Below, one piece after another: positions 41,558 to 50,034 of a stretch of DNA of 64,000 nucleotides; within the stretch, counting starts at the first letter, position 1; each line of letters opens with the position of its first letter. The position numbers and the translations under genes are program-made. The stretch spans positions 1 to 64,000 of the forward strand of contig WYAZ01000143.1 of assembly GCA_011526105.1 (NCBI GenBank). The letters are read 5' to 3'. The notes under the pieces were generated by a model, which was not told the DNA's origin, searched no databases, and worked only from the letters and a program-made list of their open reading frames with translations. This stretch comes from Deltaproteobacteria bacterium. Its GTDB lineage: Bacteria; Myxococcota; Kuafuiibacteriia; Kuafuiibacteriales; Kuafuiibacteriaceae.

Positions 41558-43906
41558 CTACGAGACCGCTGGTGTGCTCTCCGCGCCTGCGTTTGCCTCT
41601 GCCGCCTCGGCCCCTTCCTTGGCCCCGAGCAAGATCGCCGGGAGCAGGGTGAGGTCGGTCATGAGCGCGACCGACAGAATGATCGCGGTCATGATCCCCA
41701 GCGAAATGTTCGGTGTAAAGGTCCCAAAGGCGAAGGTCCCGAAGGCGATCACCAGGATCGCGGAGGTCGCGATCAAGGCGGGAGAGGTGTGGGCCATCAC
41801 GTCCTCGACGGCCGCTCTCGCCCCAAGGCCCTCTCTTCGCAGCCGACCGTAGTTCGAGAGGATGTGAATCGTGTCATCGACCGCGATACCCAGGCAGATG
41901 CTCAAGACCAGCACGGAGCCGATGTCGAGCGGGTTGCCCATCAGATACAAGATCCCCGCACCAATGAGCAGGGGCACTGCGTTGGGGATCATGGCCAACA
42001 TCCCCAGCTTGAAGGAGCGGAAGAAGATGATGAGGATGAGGCTGATCAAAAACACCGCCGCTCCGAGCGAGAAGATGAAGGTGTCGACCACGTAGCCGTT
42101 CATGCTCTGCCAGAGGCGGTTCTTTCCGGTGACGGACGCGACCAGGCCCATCTCTTCGCCCTTGGCCTCGATCTTCTCGATCATGGCCACCGACTCCGCA
42201 GACGTCGCGATGGTCCACAGCACGGTGATGCGCAGAGCGTCGTTCTTCACCGTGATGCGATCGTTCAGGTTCATGCCCTGAGGCAGGCTCATCTGATACA
42301 GAAACAGCTCCTGCGCGACGACCTCTTGGTCCGTAGGCAAACGGTAGAACGCCTGCTCATCCCCGTTGAGGCTCCGGTTGGTCTGTTTCAAGACGTCGAT
42401 GATCGAGACGGTGCGGGTGATCCGCGGGAGCTGGTCGATCCAGAGCTGAAACGCCTCCACCTTGGCCAAAAAGGCCGGATCTTTGACCCCCTCCTCTTTG
42501 CCCGCCTCCACCACGATGTCGACCCCTCGGGCCCCGCCCACGTTCTCCTCGATGAACTCGTTGGCCACACGCAGTGGGAAGCCGTCCTTGAAGTACTTGA
42601 AGGGGTCCGAGTTCACAGTGTTCTTGGCCGCGAGCACGATCGCACCCACGCAGATCAGCGCGAAGCCGGCCATGAGCGGCACTCGAACCTGGACGAGCCT
42701 GCTCACGTACCAGGAGGCCCTTCGTTCGGCCGTTGCTTTCCGCTCGGGAGGCAGTTCCTTTCGCTTGAAGGGAAGGATGAACAAGAGCGAGCCGAGTACG
42801 AAGTAGGTAAAGAACCAGGCCAGCAGCGTGCCGATCCCGGCCAAGGTGCCCAGGCCTGAGATGGGCTTCAGGTTCGCCGAGGCGAAGGACAGAAATCCGG
42901 CCGCGGTGGTGATGGATGTAACGATCGTGGGCATGAAGTTCTTCAGCAGCGAGTAGTGCGCGGCCTCATCCCGCGACATGCCGCGTGACATGCGCCGAAG
43001 AAAACTCACCATGATGTGGACGGTGTCCGCGACGCCGATCGCGACGATGATCTGCGGGAGCACGGCGGTGACGTTCGTGATCTGAATGCCCATCCAGCCT
43101 CCGATGGACATCGAGGCGATCACCGATGTGAAGATGACCGCCAGCGCGAGCATGACGCCTTGTACGCTCCGAAAGGTATAAGCGAGCAGGAGAATGGTCA
43201 TCACCAAGAGCATGGGGATCAAAGTGGCGAAGTCGGTCTGTGACGCCTCCGCGAATCCGAGCGTCACTGCGGGCCCGCCCGAGATGTAGATGGCGTGGTC
43301 TCCTTGCGTGAACTCCTCCTTCAGCGCCCGGACGGCGCCGATGATCTTCGGTGCGTCTGGCGGCGCGTCGATGCCAGGCTTGATGGTGGCGAAGATCATC
43401 GCGGTCTTCGCGTCCTTGCTGATCAAATAGCTGGGCATGACCTCATGAGAGAGGGCGATCTTCTTTCTGGCTTCGATGAGCTCGTCATCGATCGTCTGGT
43501 CGTCGGGAAAGAAGGGCTCGACGATGAGCTCGTCACCGTCCGCATGCACCCAGTTGTAGTTGGTGAGCGAGTCGACGCGCATGACCTCCGGCACCTGCCA
43601 CATGCGTTCGGTGAACTCCTGGAGCGCGGTGATCGACTCGAGGTCGAAGATCCCGGACGGGCTGTGAACCGCCACGACCACCTGGTCGTCGTTGCCGAAG
43701 CGTCGCTCGAAGGCGTCGAAGGCCACGAGAATCGGATCATCGGCCCAGAAGAAGCCGCGGTGTGTGAAGTCGGCCTGGATCCGACCCATCCCCGGGGCGA
43801 GGGCCGCGAGCGTGGCGATCCCGATGGCGAGCGCCGCCCAGGGGCGCCCTTGGATGAAGTTGACGATTCGATGCGCAATGGGAGGAGCGCTGATCTCGTG
43901 TGGCAT
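41558..43906 (-). CDS. RND-superfamily (MmpL/HpnN-type) export pump
   Basis: A 782-residue inner-membrane transporter with twelve predicted helices in two halves, each of one helix, a large periplasmic loop and five helices. The proton-relay signatures are IVAIGVADTVHIMVSF and ICLGIAVDDTIHILSNY (Asp in the fourth helix of each half). There is no third component gene; members of this group work with a LolA-like periplasmic protein and an outer-membrane porin, both encoded just upstream here. Its substrate is probably a lipid or hydrophobic compound. It is the last gene of the TetR-controlled operon, eight bases after the porin gene. Confidence 0.92.
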   Translation of the reverse strand: MPHEISAPPIAHRIVNFIQGRPWAALAIGIATLAALAPGMGRIQADFTHRGFFWADDPILVAFDAFERRFGNDDQVVVAVHSPSGIFDLESITALQEFTERMWQVPEVMRVDSLTNYNWVHADGDELIVEPFFPDDQTIDDELIEARKKIALSHEVMPSYLISKDAKTAMIFATIKPGIDAPPDAPKIIGAVRALKEEFTQGDHAIYISGGPAVTLGFAEASQTDFATLIPMLLVMTILLLAYTFRSVQGVMLALAVIFTSVIASMSIGGWMGIQITNVTAVLPQIIVAIGVADTVHIMVSFLRRMSRGMSRDEAAHYSLLKNFMPTIVTSITTAAGFLSFASANLKPISGLGTLAGIGTLLAWFFTYFVLGSLLFILPFKRKELPPERKATAERRASWYVSRLVQVRVPLMAGFALICVGAIVLAAKNTVNSDPFKYFKDGFPLRVANEFIEENVGGARGVDIVVEAGKEEGVKDPAFLAKVEAFQLWIDQLPRITRTVSIIDVLKQTNRSLNGDEQAFYRLPTDQEVVAQELFLYQMSLPQGMNLNDRITVKNDALRITVLWTIATSAESVAMIEKIEAKGEEMGLVASVTGKNRLWQSMNGYVVDTFIFSLGAAVFLISLILIIFFRSFKLGMLAMIPNAVPLLIGAGILYLMGNPLDIGSVLVLSICLGIAVDDTIHILSNYGRLRREGLGARAAVEDVMAHTSPALIATSAILVIAFGTFAFGTFTPNISLGIMTAIILSVALMTDLTLLPAILLGAKEGAEAAEANAGAESTPAVS

Positions 43907-43914
43907 GATCTACC

Positions 43915-45186
43915 TCAGAAGTATCGGGTCAGAACGACTCGGACGTGGCTCGCTCCGGGCGGCACGTTAATGCCTCCGGACGCAGTGGTCTCGGGCGAAA
44001 AGAGCATGCGCGCCCCGGCGCTGACGCTCCAGCTCTCGAGGAAGCGCTGCTTGAAGTTGGCATTCAGAAAGACGTGCTCGGGGTCCTCGAGGTCCACGAT
44101 CATCGACACGAGGACTTCGGTGCTGTCGACGTCTCCGAGGCTGATGCGATAGCCGAGAAGTGCGTCCCGCTGAAACAGCTGCAGGCTCTTTCGAATGTCC
44201 TCGTCCACCCCAAAGACGGACTGCGCCTCGAGGATGAAGGTGTGCTCGACGTCGGAGTCGCTGAGCACTCCGTACTCAGCGCCGACCGCGACCTGCAGGT
44301 GGTTTCGCTCCTGCAGCGGACCGTAGATCGTAGTGCCCCCCTCGGGCTCCACGAACCAGCGATAGCCGGCCTCCAGCTTGAACACGAAGGCATCGACGAC
44401 GTGCTGGTAGGTGCCGCCGACTTGGGTGACCGCGCGAAAGACCGGGTGGATCGTGCCCGAATTCAGATCGAAGAGGACCTCGGGCTGAGAGCGGTCCATG
44501 TGGTGGATGACGTGGAGATCGAGGTCTGCGTCGCCGATGGTCTGGGTGAAGCGCAAGGCGCCTTGCGGTCCAAACCGGCTGTCGGTGAGCTCTCCCCGGT
44601 AGTCGAGCCGAAGGGTCTCGAGCTCCGTCGCGTCGATGCCCGGAGGCAGGAAGTTCAAGCGCGAGCGGGACGAAGGCAGGATGGGCTGGGAGTAGAAGGG
44701 CATGAAGATACCCTTGAGCGTGCCGCGTCCAATGCGGGTGGAGAGCTGCACCATGGGTTCACCGATCTTCTCGTAGTTCTCGGCGTCGCTGTCGATGTTG
44801 CGGGCGTTGATGATGTCCGCCGGATGAAACGCCTCCGTGGCGCTCCAGTTGAGGATGTCCGCCCCTACCCGAAGCTCGAACGGACCCAAGTCCCACTCCG
44901 CCCATAGCTCCTCGATGACGAGGATGGTCCGGCGCATGTCCTGCTGGTCGAGCCGGCCGTAGAGCCGAGCCTTCTCTTTGAAGGGCTTGTGTTTGTGTTC
45001 GAGCTCGAGCCGACCAAAGAGACCGAGGCCCTGATCTACGGTGAGCGGGTTGGCGTCGTCGGAGAAGGTCCGGCCCTCGAGCGCGAGCTGTCCCTGGCTC
45101 TTCCACTTGGATTTGGCGCGGGCCTCCGAAACGAGCCAGGGGCCCGCCAGGCCGATCACGGCCAAGATCGCAGTTCGAGTGAGCAT
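43915..45186 (-). CDS. DUF1302-like outer-membrane porin of the export operon
   Basis: A 423-residue protein with a signal peptide ending SEARA cut before KSKW. The body is strands of an outer-membrane barrel, with the segment WAEWDLGPFELRVGADILNWSATEAFHPADI recalling DUF1302-type proteins that accompany RND pumps and DUF1329 partners. It ends SHVRVVLTRYF, with a terminal Phe as in barrels. It probably forms the outer-membrane exit of the pump. It is 28 bases after the LolA-like gene and eight before the pump gene. Confidence 0.8.
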   Translation of the reverse strand: MLTRTAILAVIGLAGPWLVSEARAKSKWKSQGQLALEGRTFSDDANPLTVDQGLGLFGRLELEHKHKPFKEKARLYGRLDQQDMRRTILVIEELWAEWDLGPFELRVGADILNWSATEAFHPADIINARNIDSDAENYEKIGEPMVQLSTRIGRGTLKGIFMPFYSQPILPSSRSRLNFLPPGIDATELETLRLDYRGELTDSRFGPQGALRFTQTIGDADLDLHVIHHMDRSQPEVLFDLNSGTIHPVFRAVTQVGGTYQHVVDAFVFKLEAGYRWFVEPEGGTTIYGPLQERNHLQVAVGAEYGVLSDSDVEHTFILEAQSVFGVDEDIRKSLQLFQRDALLGYRISLGDVDSTEVLVSMIVDLEDPEHVFLNANFKQRFLESWSVSAGARMLFSPETTASGGINVPPGASHVRVVLTRYF

Positions 45187-45214
45187 GGAATTCCTCGGTA
45201 TCGCGGCGTCGATT

Positions 45215-45997
45215 TCAGTCTTCGAGGGCGTCGCTCTCGAAGTCGTCCTCGTCCAGCGCTTCGCCGAGCTTGCGGTTCTTCCAGACCAGGATGGAGCGCT
45301 TCTTGGTCTGAGCGTTGTACATGTCGATCTTGCTGACGCGCCAGTGCTTGCCGTGCTTCTGGTAGTCCGAGAAGAGCCCGGTCTTCAGGAGTTCGTTCTT
45401 TCGATCGTAGTACTCGATCTTGAGCGGGTTCATGTACTCCTTGTCGGTCCACACAATCTGACGCGTGTACCCGGAGCGCTTGTCCACCGGATAACGCTCC
45501 ATCTTCCAAACATCGCGACCGTCGAGTTTCTCCTCGCCCAGAAGTTTATAGGTGTACTTCTCGACCTCCTGGCTCGACATGTCCTCGTAGGCGAACTCGC
45601 TGCCCATGAAGGAGCCGGACTTGTTTCGCGCGCTGATGCGCTTGGTGCGCTTGATCGCCGGCAGGTAGAGCCATTGATCATCATCGCCGTTCTTGTGGGT
45701 CCACGTGAGGAGGCGCGTACCCTTGACGTCGGCCGGCCACGAGAACGTCGCGACCGACTTGTCGCCGTCGCCCTTGCCTTCGAGCGCCCGAATGCTCATC
45801 CGCCGCTTCACCACGTCGTTCTGCGCGTTGATGAGGTCCATCTCCATCTCCGAGCTCTCGGAGATGAAGCCTTCGTTGGCCAGGTCCAGCTTCTTGGCGA
45901 GTTCGAGCCCCTTTTCTTCGGGGCTTTGGGCCTGGGACGGCAGCACAAACTGGAGGGTGCAGGCGATGATGGAACTGAGAATGAGCTTGGCGTTCAC
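45215..45997 (-). CDS. LolA-like periplasmic carrier of the export operon
   Basis: A 260-residue secreted protein with a signal peptide ending near PSQAQ. The mature part fits the LolA-like family that accompanies RND pumps. Key stretches are DDDQWLYLPAIKRTKRISARN, SGSFMGSEFAYEDMSS and KMERYPVDKRSGYTRQIVW, which form the half-barrel that carries a hydrophobic molecule across the periplasm. It is second in the operon, 12 bases after the tetR stop. Confidence 0.88.
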   Translation of the reverse strand: MNAKLILSSIIACTLQFVLPSQAQSPEEKGLELAKKLDLANEGFISESSEMEMDLINAQNDVVKRRMSIRALEGKGDGDKSVATFSWPADVKGTRLLTWTHKNGDDDQWLYLPAIKRTKRISARNKSGSFMGSEFAYEDMSSQEVEKYTYKLLGEEKLDGRDVWKMERYPVDKRSGYTRQIVWTDKEYMNPLKIEYYDRKNELLKTGLFSDYQKHGKHWRVSKIDMYNAQTKKRSILVWKNRKLGEALDEDDFESDALED

Positions 45998-46009
45998 GGA
46001 TCTCTCCTC

Positions 46010-46714
46010 TCAGGGAGCTCCGCCTTCCAGCATCTGGAGGGCGGTGGGGTTGTAGTAGCGGTGGATGGATGCGTCCGACATACCGAGGCCGCGCAGCGCA
46101 AAGCGAACGGCGGGTGAGAGCAGCTCTTGGTAAGGCATCCCGTAGTTGATGATCGGCGGCACCAAAGGCTCGGAGGACAGGGCCGCGGCGCCAAAGGCCC
46201 CGTGGATGGCAAGCCACAACCGCAGCCTGGGCGGCTCGTCCATGGGTGGCACGTCCCCCGACTCGATGGCAGCCTCGAGGGCTCGGGTCAGCTGTTCGAT
46301 CACGACCGCCGTCTTGTTCGCGATGAACTCGCGTGCGAAGGCGCCGTCCTCGAGACAGCTCGACAGGATGAGCCGCCGGATGGCGCGTTGCTTCACTTCG
46401 CCTTGGTGCCCGTCACCGATCATGGTCTTCTTGACGAGCCAGTGCAGGCCCAAGACCAAAGACACTGTGTTGGCCTCGAGCTCTCGGATGAGCGCGTGGC
46501 TGCTCTCGTCGGTGCCCAGACAGACCTCGTGCAAGGCCTGGATGAGGTGTTCTTTGCTCGGAAAGTGCCGGTAGAGGAGGGCTTCCGAAACCCCGGCCGC
46601 TTCCGCGAGTTGCCGGGTCGTGATGCGATCCGCGCCCTCTCGAGCCAGAAGCGGCAATACGCCCTCTAGGATGGCGTTACGGCGCTCGTCGGAGGAGAGT
46701 CGACCGGCGTTCAC
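46010..46714 (-). CDS. TetR-family repressor of the export operon
   Basis: A 234-residue TetR-family regulator. The N-terminal helix-turn-helix is RITTRQLAEAAGVSEALLYRHFPSKEH (about 30-57), the family's most conserved segment. The C-terminal 170 residues are helical and would bind the pump's substrate or a related compound. It opens the operon (tetR, LolA-like, porin, RND) and lies six bases from a palindromic operator within its own promoter, so it should repress its own operon until it binds ligand. Confidence 0.94.
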   Translation of the reverse strand: MNAGRLSSDERRNAILEGVLPLLAREGADRITTRQLAEAAGVSEALLYRHFPSKEHLIQALHEVCLGTDESSHALIRELEANTVSLVLGLHWLVKKTMIGDGHQGEVKQRAIRRLILSSCLEDGAFAREFIANKTAVVIEQLTRALEAAIESGDVPPMDEPPRLRLWLAIHGAFGAAALSSEPLVPPIINYGMPYQELLSPAVRFALRGLGMSDASIHRYYNPTALQMLEGGAP

Positions 46715-46719
46715 GGCGC

Positions 46720-46751
46720 GGTAAGTTAGTGTCCACTTACCTTGCTGTCAA
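46720..46751 (-). promoter_or_regulatory. Operator and promoter of the TetR/RND operon
   Basis: On the minus strand TTGACA (46751-46746), 17 bases, TAACTT (46728-46723). The -35 is perfect. The palindrome GGTAAGT (46720-46726) ... ACTTACC (46735-46741) overlaps the -10 and the spacer, so a bound repressor would block polymerase. The operator ends six bases before the start codon of tetR. Confidence 0.8.
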
Positions 46752-46793
46752 CACACCTGCTTGGGAAGAGCGGGGCCGCTTCCGCCGGAGTCT

Positions 46794-47237
46794 TTAGATG
46801 TAGCGAGGAAAGCCGAGGGCGTCGATGGGAACGGAACTCGCGGGTCGAGCGCTGCCCACGACCGCTGGATCCGGCGCGCGCTTTCGGTCGCTCATGCGCG
46901 CGAACTGACGGCGCGCGGACGAGACCACTTTGTGCTCCTCGATCTGTCGCTGCTCGTTGAGGGCACGAACTGCGTTGAGCACGCGCGGGGTCTCGATGGC
47001 CGCAAGCAACGATCGCGCGGTGTCGATCGTACCTGCGTGCTCCAAGGTGTTGACGAAGTCCAACAGGCCCGCGAGCGCAAAGCGCAGCTCTTCTGAGCCC
47101 GATAGCGCGAGCAAGGCCGGCTCGAGCTCCGCCGCGAGCTCGGGTGAGCAGACGATTTCGCTGACGTCCGTCGCCTCGTGTGTCATCAAGGTGATGACGC
47201 TGAGCGCGATCGGGTGGATCTCACGCGTCTCCGCCAT
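46794..47237 (-). CDS. Small acidic helical protein of unknown function
   Basis: A 147-residue soluble protein. Helical, acidic opening (IHPIALSVITLMTHEATDVSE) with a hydrophobic middle (LLALSGSEELRFALAGLLDF), then a basic middle and a Pro/Ala-rich tail ending ALGFPRYI. No signal peptide or membrane helix. It starts three bases after the 47241-47504 gene on the same strand, so the two are co-transcribed from the FliA-like promoter at 47554-47529. The pattern (small, helical, export-neutral, sigma-linked) would suit a chaperone or substrate of a secretion system, but no family is recognised. Confidence 0.6.
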   Translation of the reverse strand: MAETREIHPIALSVITLMTHEATDVSEIVCSPELAAELEPALLALSGSEELRFALAGLLDFVNTLEHAGTIDTARSLLAAIETPRVLNAVRALNEQRQIEEHKVVSSARRQFARMSDRKRAPDPAVVGSARPASSVPIDALGFPRYI

Positions 47238-47240
47238 ACA

Positions 47241-47504
47241 TCACCATCCGGAGCCCGTCGGTGCGTGCCGCCGAACTTCGGCGTTGAGCTGAGAGCCCTT
47301 GACCACGCTGCCCGCGGCCTGAAGCCCGGTCACCCCCACAAAGAGCTGGGTCAGCGGGTTCGCCTTCGCGAGCTTCGACATCGCCTGGCCCGCGAGCTGG
47401 AGGCCCGACTTGAGCAAGCCGGTCTGGCCGCGAGATGAGATCAGAAGTCGCGCGGCGCCGCTGCGAAGAGCGGTGACAGCGATGGGAATCAAGGGAAGCG
47501 CCAT
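47241..47504 (-). CDS. Small hydrophobic-basic protein of unknown function under the FliA-like promoter
   Basis: An 87-residue protein, MALPLIPIAVTALRSGAARLL at the start, with two weakly hydrophobic helices and a high share of Ala, Gly, Leu and Lys. It has no Cys. GGAGG lies ten bases before the ATG, and the FliA-like promoter motif lies 25 bases before it. It is followed after three bases by the 46794 gene. Its size, polarity and regulation recall type III secretion needle or translocon-like proteins, but no motif proves it; this is speculation. Confidence 0.6.
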   Translation of the reverse strand: MALPLIPIAVTALRSGAARLLISSRGQTGLLKSGLQLAGQAMSKLAKANPLTQLFVGVTGLQAAGSVVKGSQLNAEVRRHAPTGSGW

Positions 47505-47528
47505 GAGTTCGTATCCTCCAGCACTCGG

Positions 47529-47554
47529 TATCGGCGGGGCGCGAACCTGGTTGC
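47529..47554 (-). promoter_or_regulatory. FliA/WhiG-like promoter of the 47504/47237 pair
   Basis: On the minus strand GCAAC (47554-47550), 15 bases, then CCGATA (47534-47529). The same boxes and spacing as at 281-308 and 61113-61088. The leader would hold the GGAGG at 47519-47515. The promoter call is inferred from the three-way match. Confidence 0.65.
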
Positions 47555-47565
47555 TTGGCAGATCG

Positions 47566-47586
47566 CCGATTTCTTAAATAAATCGG
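47566..47586. other. AT-rich hairpin between mscS and the 47504 gene
   Basis: CCGATTT (47566-47572), seven-base loop, AAATCGG (47580-47586). No T-run follows on either strand, so I do not call a terminator. It may be part of the 3' end of mscS. Confidence 0.35.
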
Positions 47587-47620
47587 GAGCTTATGTGATC
47601 TGTGGTGGGGCCGTGTAGGT

Positions 47621-48463
47621 CTAGGTAGACCCAGACTTGATGTGCACGTCGCGCTGGGGAAACGGGATCTGGACGCCGTTGTCCCTGAATCTCTTGTCGA
47701 TTTCGAATCGAACGTCCGACGCGATGATCAAGTCCTGTGCGGCGTCCGGGACCCAGACGAGCAGCGTGAAGTCGAGGCTGGACTCCCCGAAGTCGTCGAA
47801 TCGGACCACCGGTCTCGGAGCGCGCATCACCGGGCCCACCTCCGCCGCGGCGGCGAGGAGCAGTTCCTTCACCTTGCGCACGTCCGAGCCGTACGCGACC
47901 CCGACACGAATCGCCACTCGAACACTCGACTGCGGCGTGGAGTGGTTTTCGACCTGTGACACGATGAGATCGTTGTTCGGCACGATGATCGTCACCGAGT
48001 CCCGAGTGAGCACGTGGGTGGCGCGTAATCGGATGTCCTCGACCACCCCGTACGTGTCTTTCACCTGGATGAAGTCGCCTCGTTTGATCGGCTGTTCGAC
48101 GAGCAAGATGAGACCGGAGACGAAGTTCTTCGCGATCTCTTGAAGTCCGAATCCGAGGCCCACCAGGATGACTGTGGAAGCCGCGAACACCGCGCCCAGG
48201 CTCACCCCCATCGTGTTGAGTGCGACGCCGAAGCCGGTGAACCACAGCACGTAGCGGACGATCTTCGCCATCGCGAAACGTCCGCCCTCGGTCATGCCGG
48301 TGCGTTCGAGCGCCCGCCGTACGCCGCGGCCGGCGATGGCAGCGATGATGACAAAGAGGATGATGATCGCAACGCCCGTGAGCACGGACGAAGGCGTCAG
48401 CGTTCCGCCGGGGAGCTCCGCGAGAGGCTTCTGCCAAATGTCCTGAAGCTCGGTCGGATCCAA
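47621..48463 (-). CDS. Small-conductance mechanosensitive channel
   Basis: A 280-residue MscS-family channel that opens under membrane tension to release solutes at osmotic downshock. Three helices lie near residues 28-50, 65-85 and 90-120. The pore helix is in ILVGLGFGLQEIAKNFVSGL, the family's most conserved segment. The beta domain (GDFIQVKDTYGVVEDI, RDSVTIIVPNNDL) and C-terminal cage (VRFEIDKRFRDNGVQIPFPQ) follow. The length is near that of E. coli MscS (286). It is divergent from the methyltransferase gene. No linked gene explains its place here. Confidence 0.95.
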   Translation of the reverse strand: MDPTELQDIWQKPLAELPGGTLTPSSVLTGVAIIILFVIIAAIAGRGVRRALERTGMTEGGRFAMAKIVRYVLWFTGFGVALNTMGVSLGAVFAASTVILVGLGFGLQEIAKNFVSGLILLVEQPIKRGDFIQVKDTYGVVEDIRLRATHVLTRDSVTIIVPNNDLIVSQVENHSTPQSSVRVAIRVGVAYGSDVRKVKELLLAAAAEVGPVMRAPRPVVRFDDFGESSLDFTLLVWVPDAAQDLIIASDVRFEIDKRFRDNGVQIPFPQRDVHIKSGST

Positions 48464-48513
48464 GGGGAGGCGAACCTACTCTATTCGTGAGCCCCGTGTT
48501 AAGACGGATACCG

Positions 48514-49341
48514 ATGAACGCACGGCGAAACACCCAGGGCTACGTTCATGGCTTCACGGAAGAGGAACAACATCGCCTTCAGCGCCAGGCGCGTTTCATG
48601 GAGCATCGAGTCCATCTAGGTCTTCCGTTTCACCGTGCCCATCGGCTGCTCGAAGTCGGCTGCGGGGTGGGGGCGCAGACCGAGATCCTCTTGCGCCACT
48701 TCCCCGAGCTCCACGTCACCGGTCTCGATGCCTCGAAGGCCAACCTCGACCGTGCCCGCGAGTTCTTGGTTCAGCTCGCCTGGACCAAGGACCGCTTCGA
48801 GCTCGCTGAGGGCGACGCCTCGCGTATGGAGCTCGAACCGGGCACCTTCGACTCCGCCTTCCTCTGTTGGATCCTCGAACACGTGGCGGATCCTGCTCAG
48901 GTCCTCGCGGAGGTGCGCCGGGTTCTCCGGCCGGGCGCCCCGGTGGTGGTAACGGAGGTGCAGAACGCGAGCTTCTTCTTGGATCCATATAGCCCATGCA
49001 CGCTCGCCTACTGGGCCGCCTTCAACGACCGGCAACTCGAGCTGGGCGGCGACCCGTTCGTGGGGGCCAAGCTCGGAAACCTGCTGATGCGACTGGGCTA
49101 CAAAGACATCGTCACCGAGGTGCGCACCATTCACCTCGACAACCGCGCGCCCACCGAGCGCGCCGAGTTTATCGCGTACTGGACGGACCTCTTGCTCTCC
49201 GGAGCGCCCGGCCTGCTCGAGGCAAGAAAGACCACCGCCGAGATCGTGGACGGCATGAAGCGAGAGCTCGGCGAGGTGGCGCACGACCCGGACGCGGTGT
49301 TCTTCTACTCGTTTGTCCAGGCCACTGCGCGCGTGAGTTGA
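48514..49341 (+). CDS. SAM-dependent methyltransferase
   Basis: A 275-residue class I methyltransferase. I start it at the ATG in MNARRNTQGYVHGFTEEEQHR, since an earlier GTG would add nine residues of no known domain. SAM motif I is HRLLEVGCGVGAQTEILLRHF. The acidic strand end is VTGLDASKANLDRAR. Motif post-I is GTFDSAFLCWILEHVAD, and LRPGAPVVVTEV follows. The C-terminal part (about 170-270) is unusual in holding a second alpha/beta stretch (RTIHLDNRAPTERAEFIAYW) that may set substrate choice. Targets could be a small molecule or lipid; the sequence does not say. Confidence 0.88.
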   Translation: MNARRNTQGYVHGFTEEEQHRLQRQARFMEHRVHLGLPFHRAHRLLEVGCGVGAQTEILLRHFPELHVTGLDASKANLDRAREFLVQLAWTKDRFELAEGDASRMELEPGTFDSAFLCWILEHVADPAQVLAEVRRVLRPGAPVVVTEVQNASFFLDPYSPCTLAYWAAFNDRQLELGGDPFVGAKLGNLLMRLGYKDIVTEVRTIHLDNRAPTERAEFIAYWTDLLLSGAPGLLEARKTTAEIVDGMKRELGEVAHDPDAVFFYSFVQATARVS

Positions 49342-49373
49342 GCTCGAGTCCTCTCACGCGCTAGGGTCCGCTG

Positions 49374-50021
49374 ATGAGCGACGAGCTCGACCTCAGCGCC
49401 GCCAACACGCTTCGCAAGGAGGTCTTTCGGCTGGTGGTGCGGGGGGACCGCCGGCCTGCGGTCACCCGAGTCTACGAACACCTTCGCGTCATCCAGGAGG
49501 ATCCCGCCGCCGCGCCCACCGACTGCAAGGATGGCTGCGCCCACTGCTGTTCTTTGCCGGTGATGATCACCGTGCCGGAGGCCGATCTGCTCGCGGAGGC
49601 GATTGAGCAGGGCCCGCGGCGGGAGGAGCTGGTGCGGCGACTCGTTGGTTCCCACGCCGAGATCGCAGGCCTCTCCGCCGAGGAGATCGCGCTTCGAGGT
49701 GTGCCTTGTCCGCTCCTCGACGGCTCCAGCGGACGCGGTTCGTGTGCCGTCTATGAGGCCAGGCCGCTCGCATGCCGAACCTACACCTCCTACGATGTCT
49801 CCATCTGCCAGGCGCACGCAGAGAACCCGACGATCGAACGAACCAGCCCCGCACGACCACTCGACTACCTGACGCAGCTCGTGACGCAATCCGGTCTCGC
49901 CGGTCCGACGCAAAAGGCGTTTGAGTTGCGGGCGCTCCTGGTGGAGCTTCTGACCAAGGAGAAGAGAAAGAAGCTCCAGCCTGCGACGATCGACGTGACC
50001 TTCAGGCCCGAGCGCCAGTAG
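49374..50021 (+). CDS. YkgJ-family cysteine-cluster protein
   Basis: A 215-residue protein with the YkgJ pattern of metal-binding cysteines: DCKDGCAHCCSLPV in the N-terminal third, GVPCPLLDGSSGRGSCAVYEARPLACRTY in the middle and SICQA. The family binds zinc or an iron-sulfur centre. Its reaction is unknown, although some members modify or bind proteins. It is 32 bases after the methyltransferase gene on the same strand, so it may be co-transcribed. A second, shorter family member lies at 61961-62326. Confidence 0.9.
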   Translation: MSDELDLSAANTLRKEVFRLVVRGDRRPAVTRVYEHLRVIQEDPAAAPTDCKDGCAHCCSLPVMITVPEADLLAEAIEQGPRREELVRRLVGSHAEIAGLSAEEIALRGVPCPLLDGSSGRGSCAVYEARPLACRTYTSYDVSICQAHAENPTIERTSPARPLDYLTQLVTQSGLAGPTQKAFELRALLVELLTKEKRKKLQPATIDVTFRPERQ

Positions 50022-50034
50022 CGGTCGGACGGGA

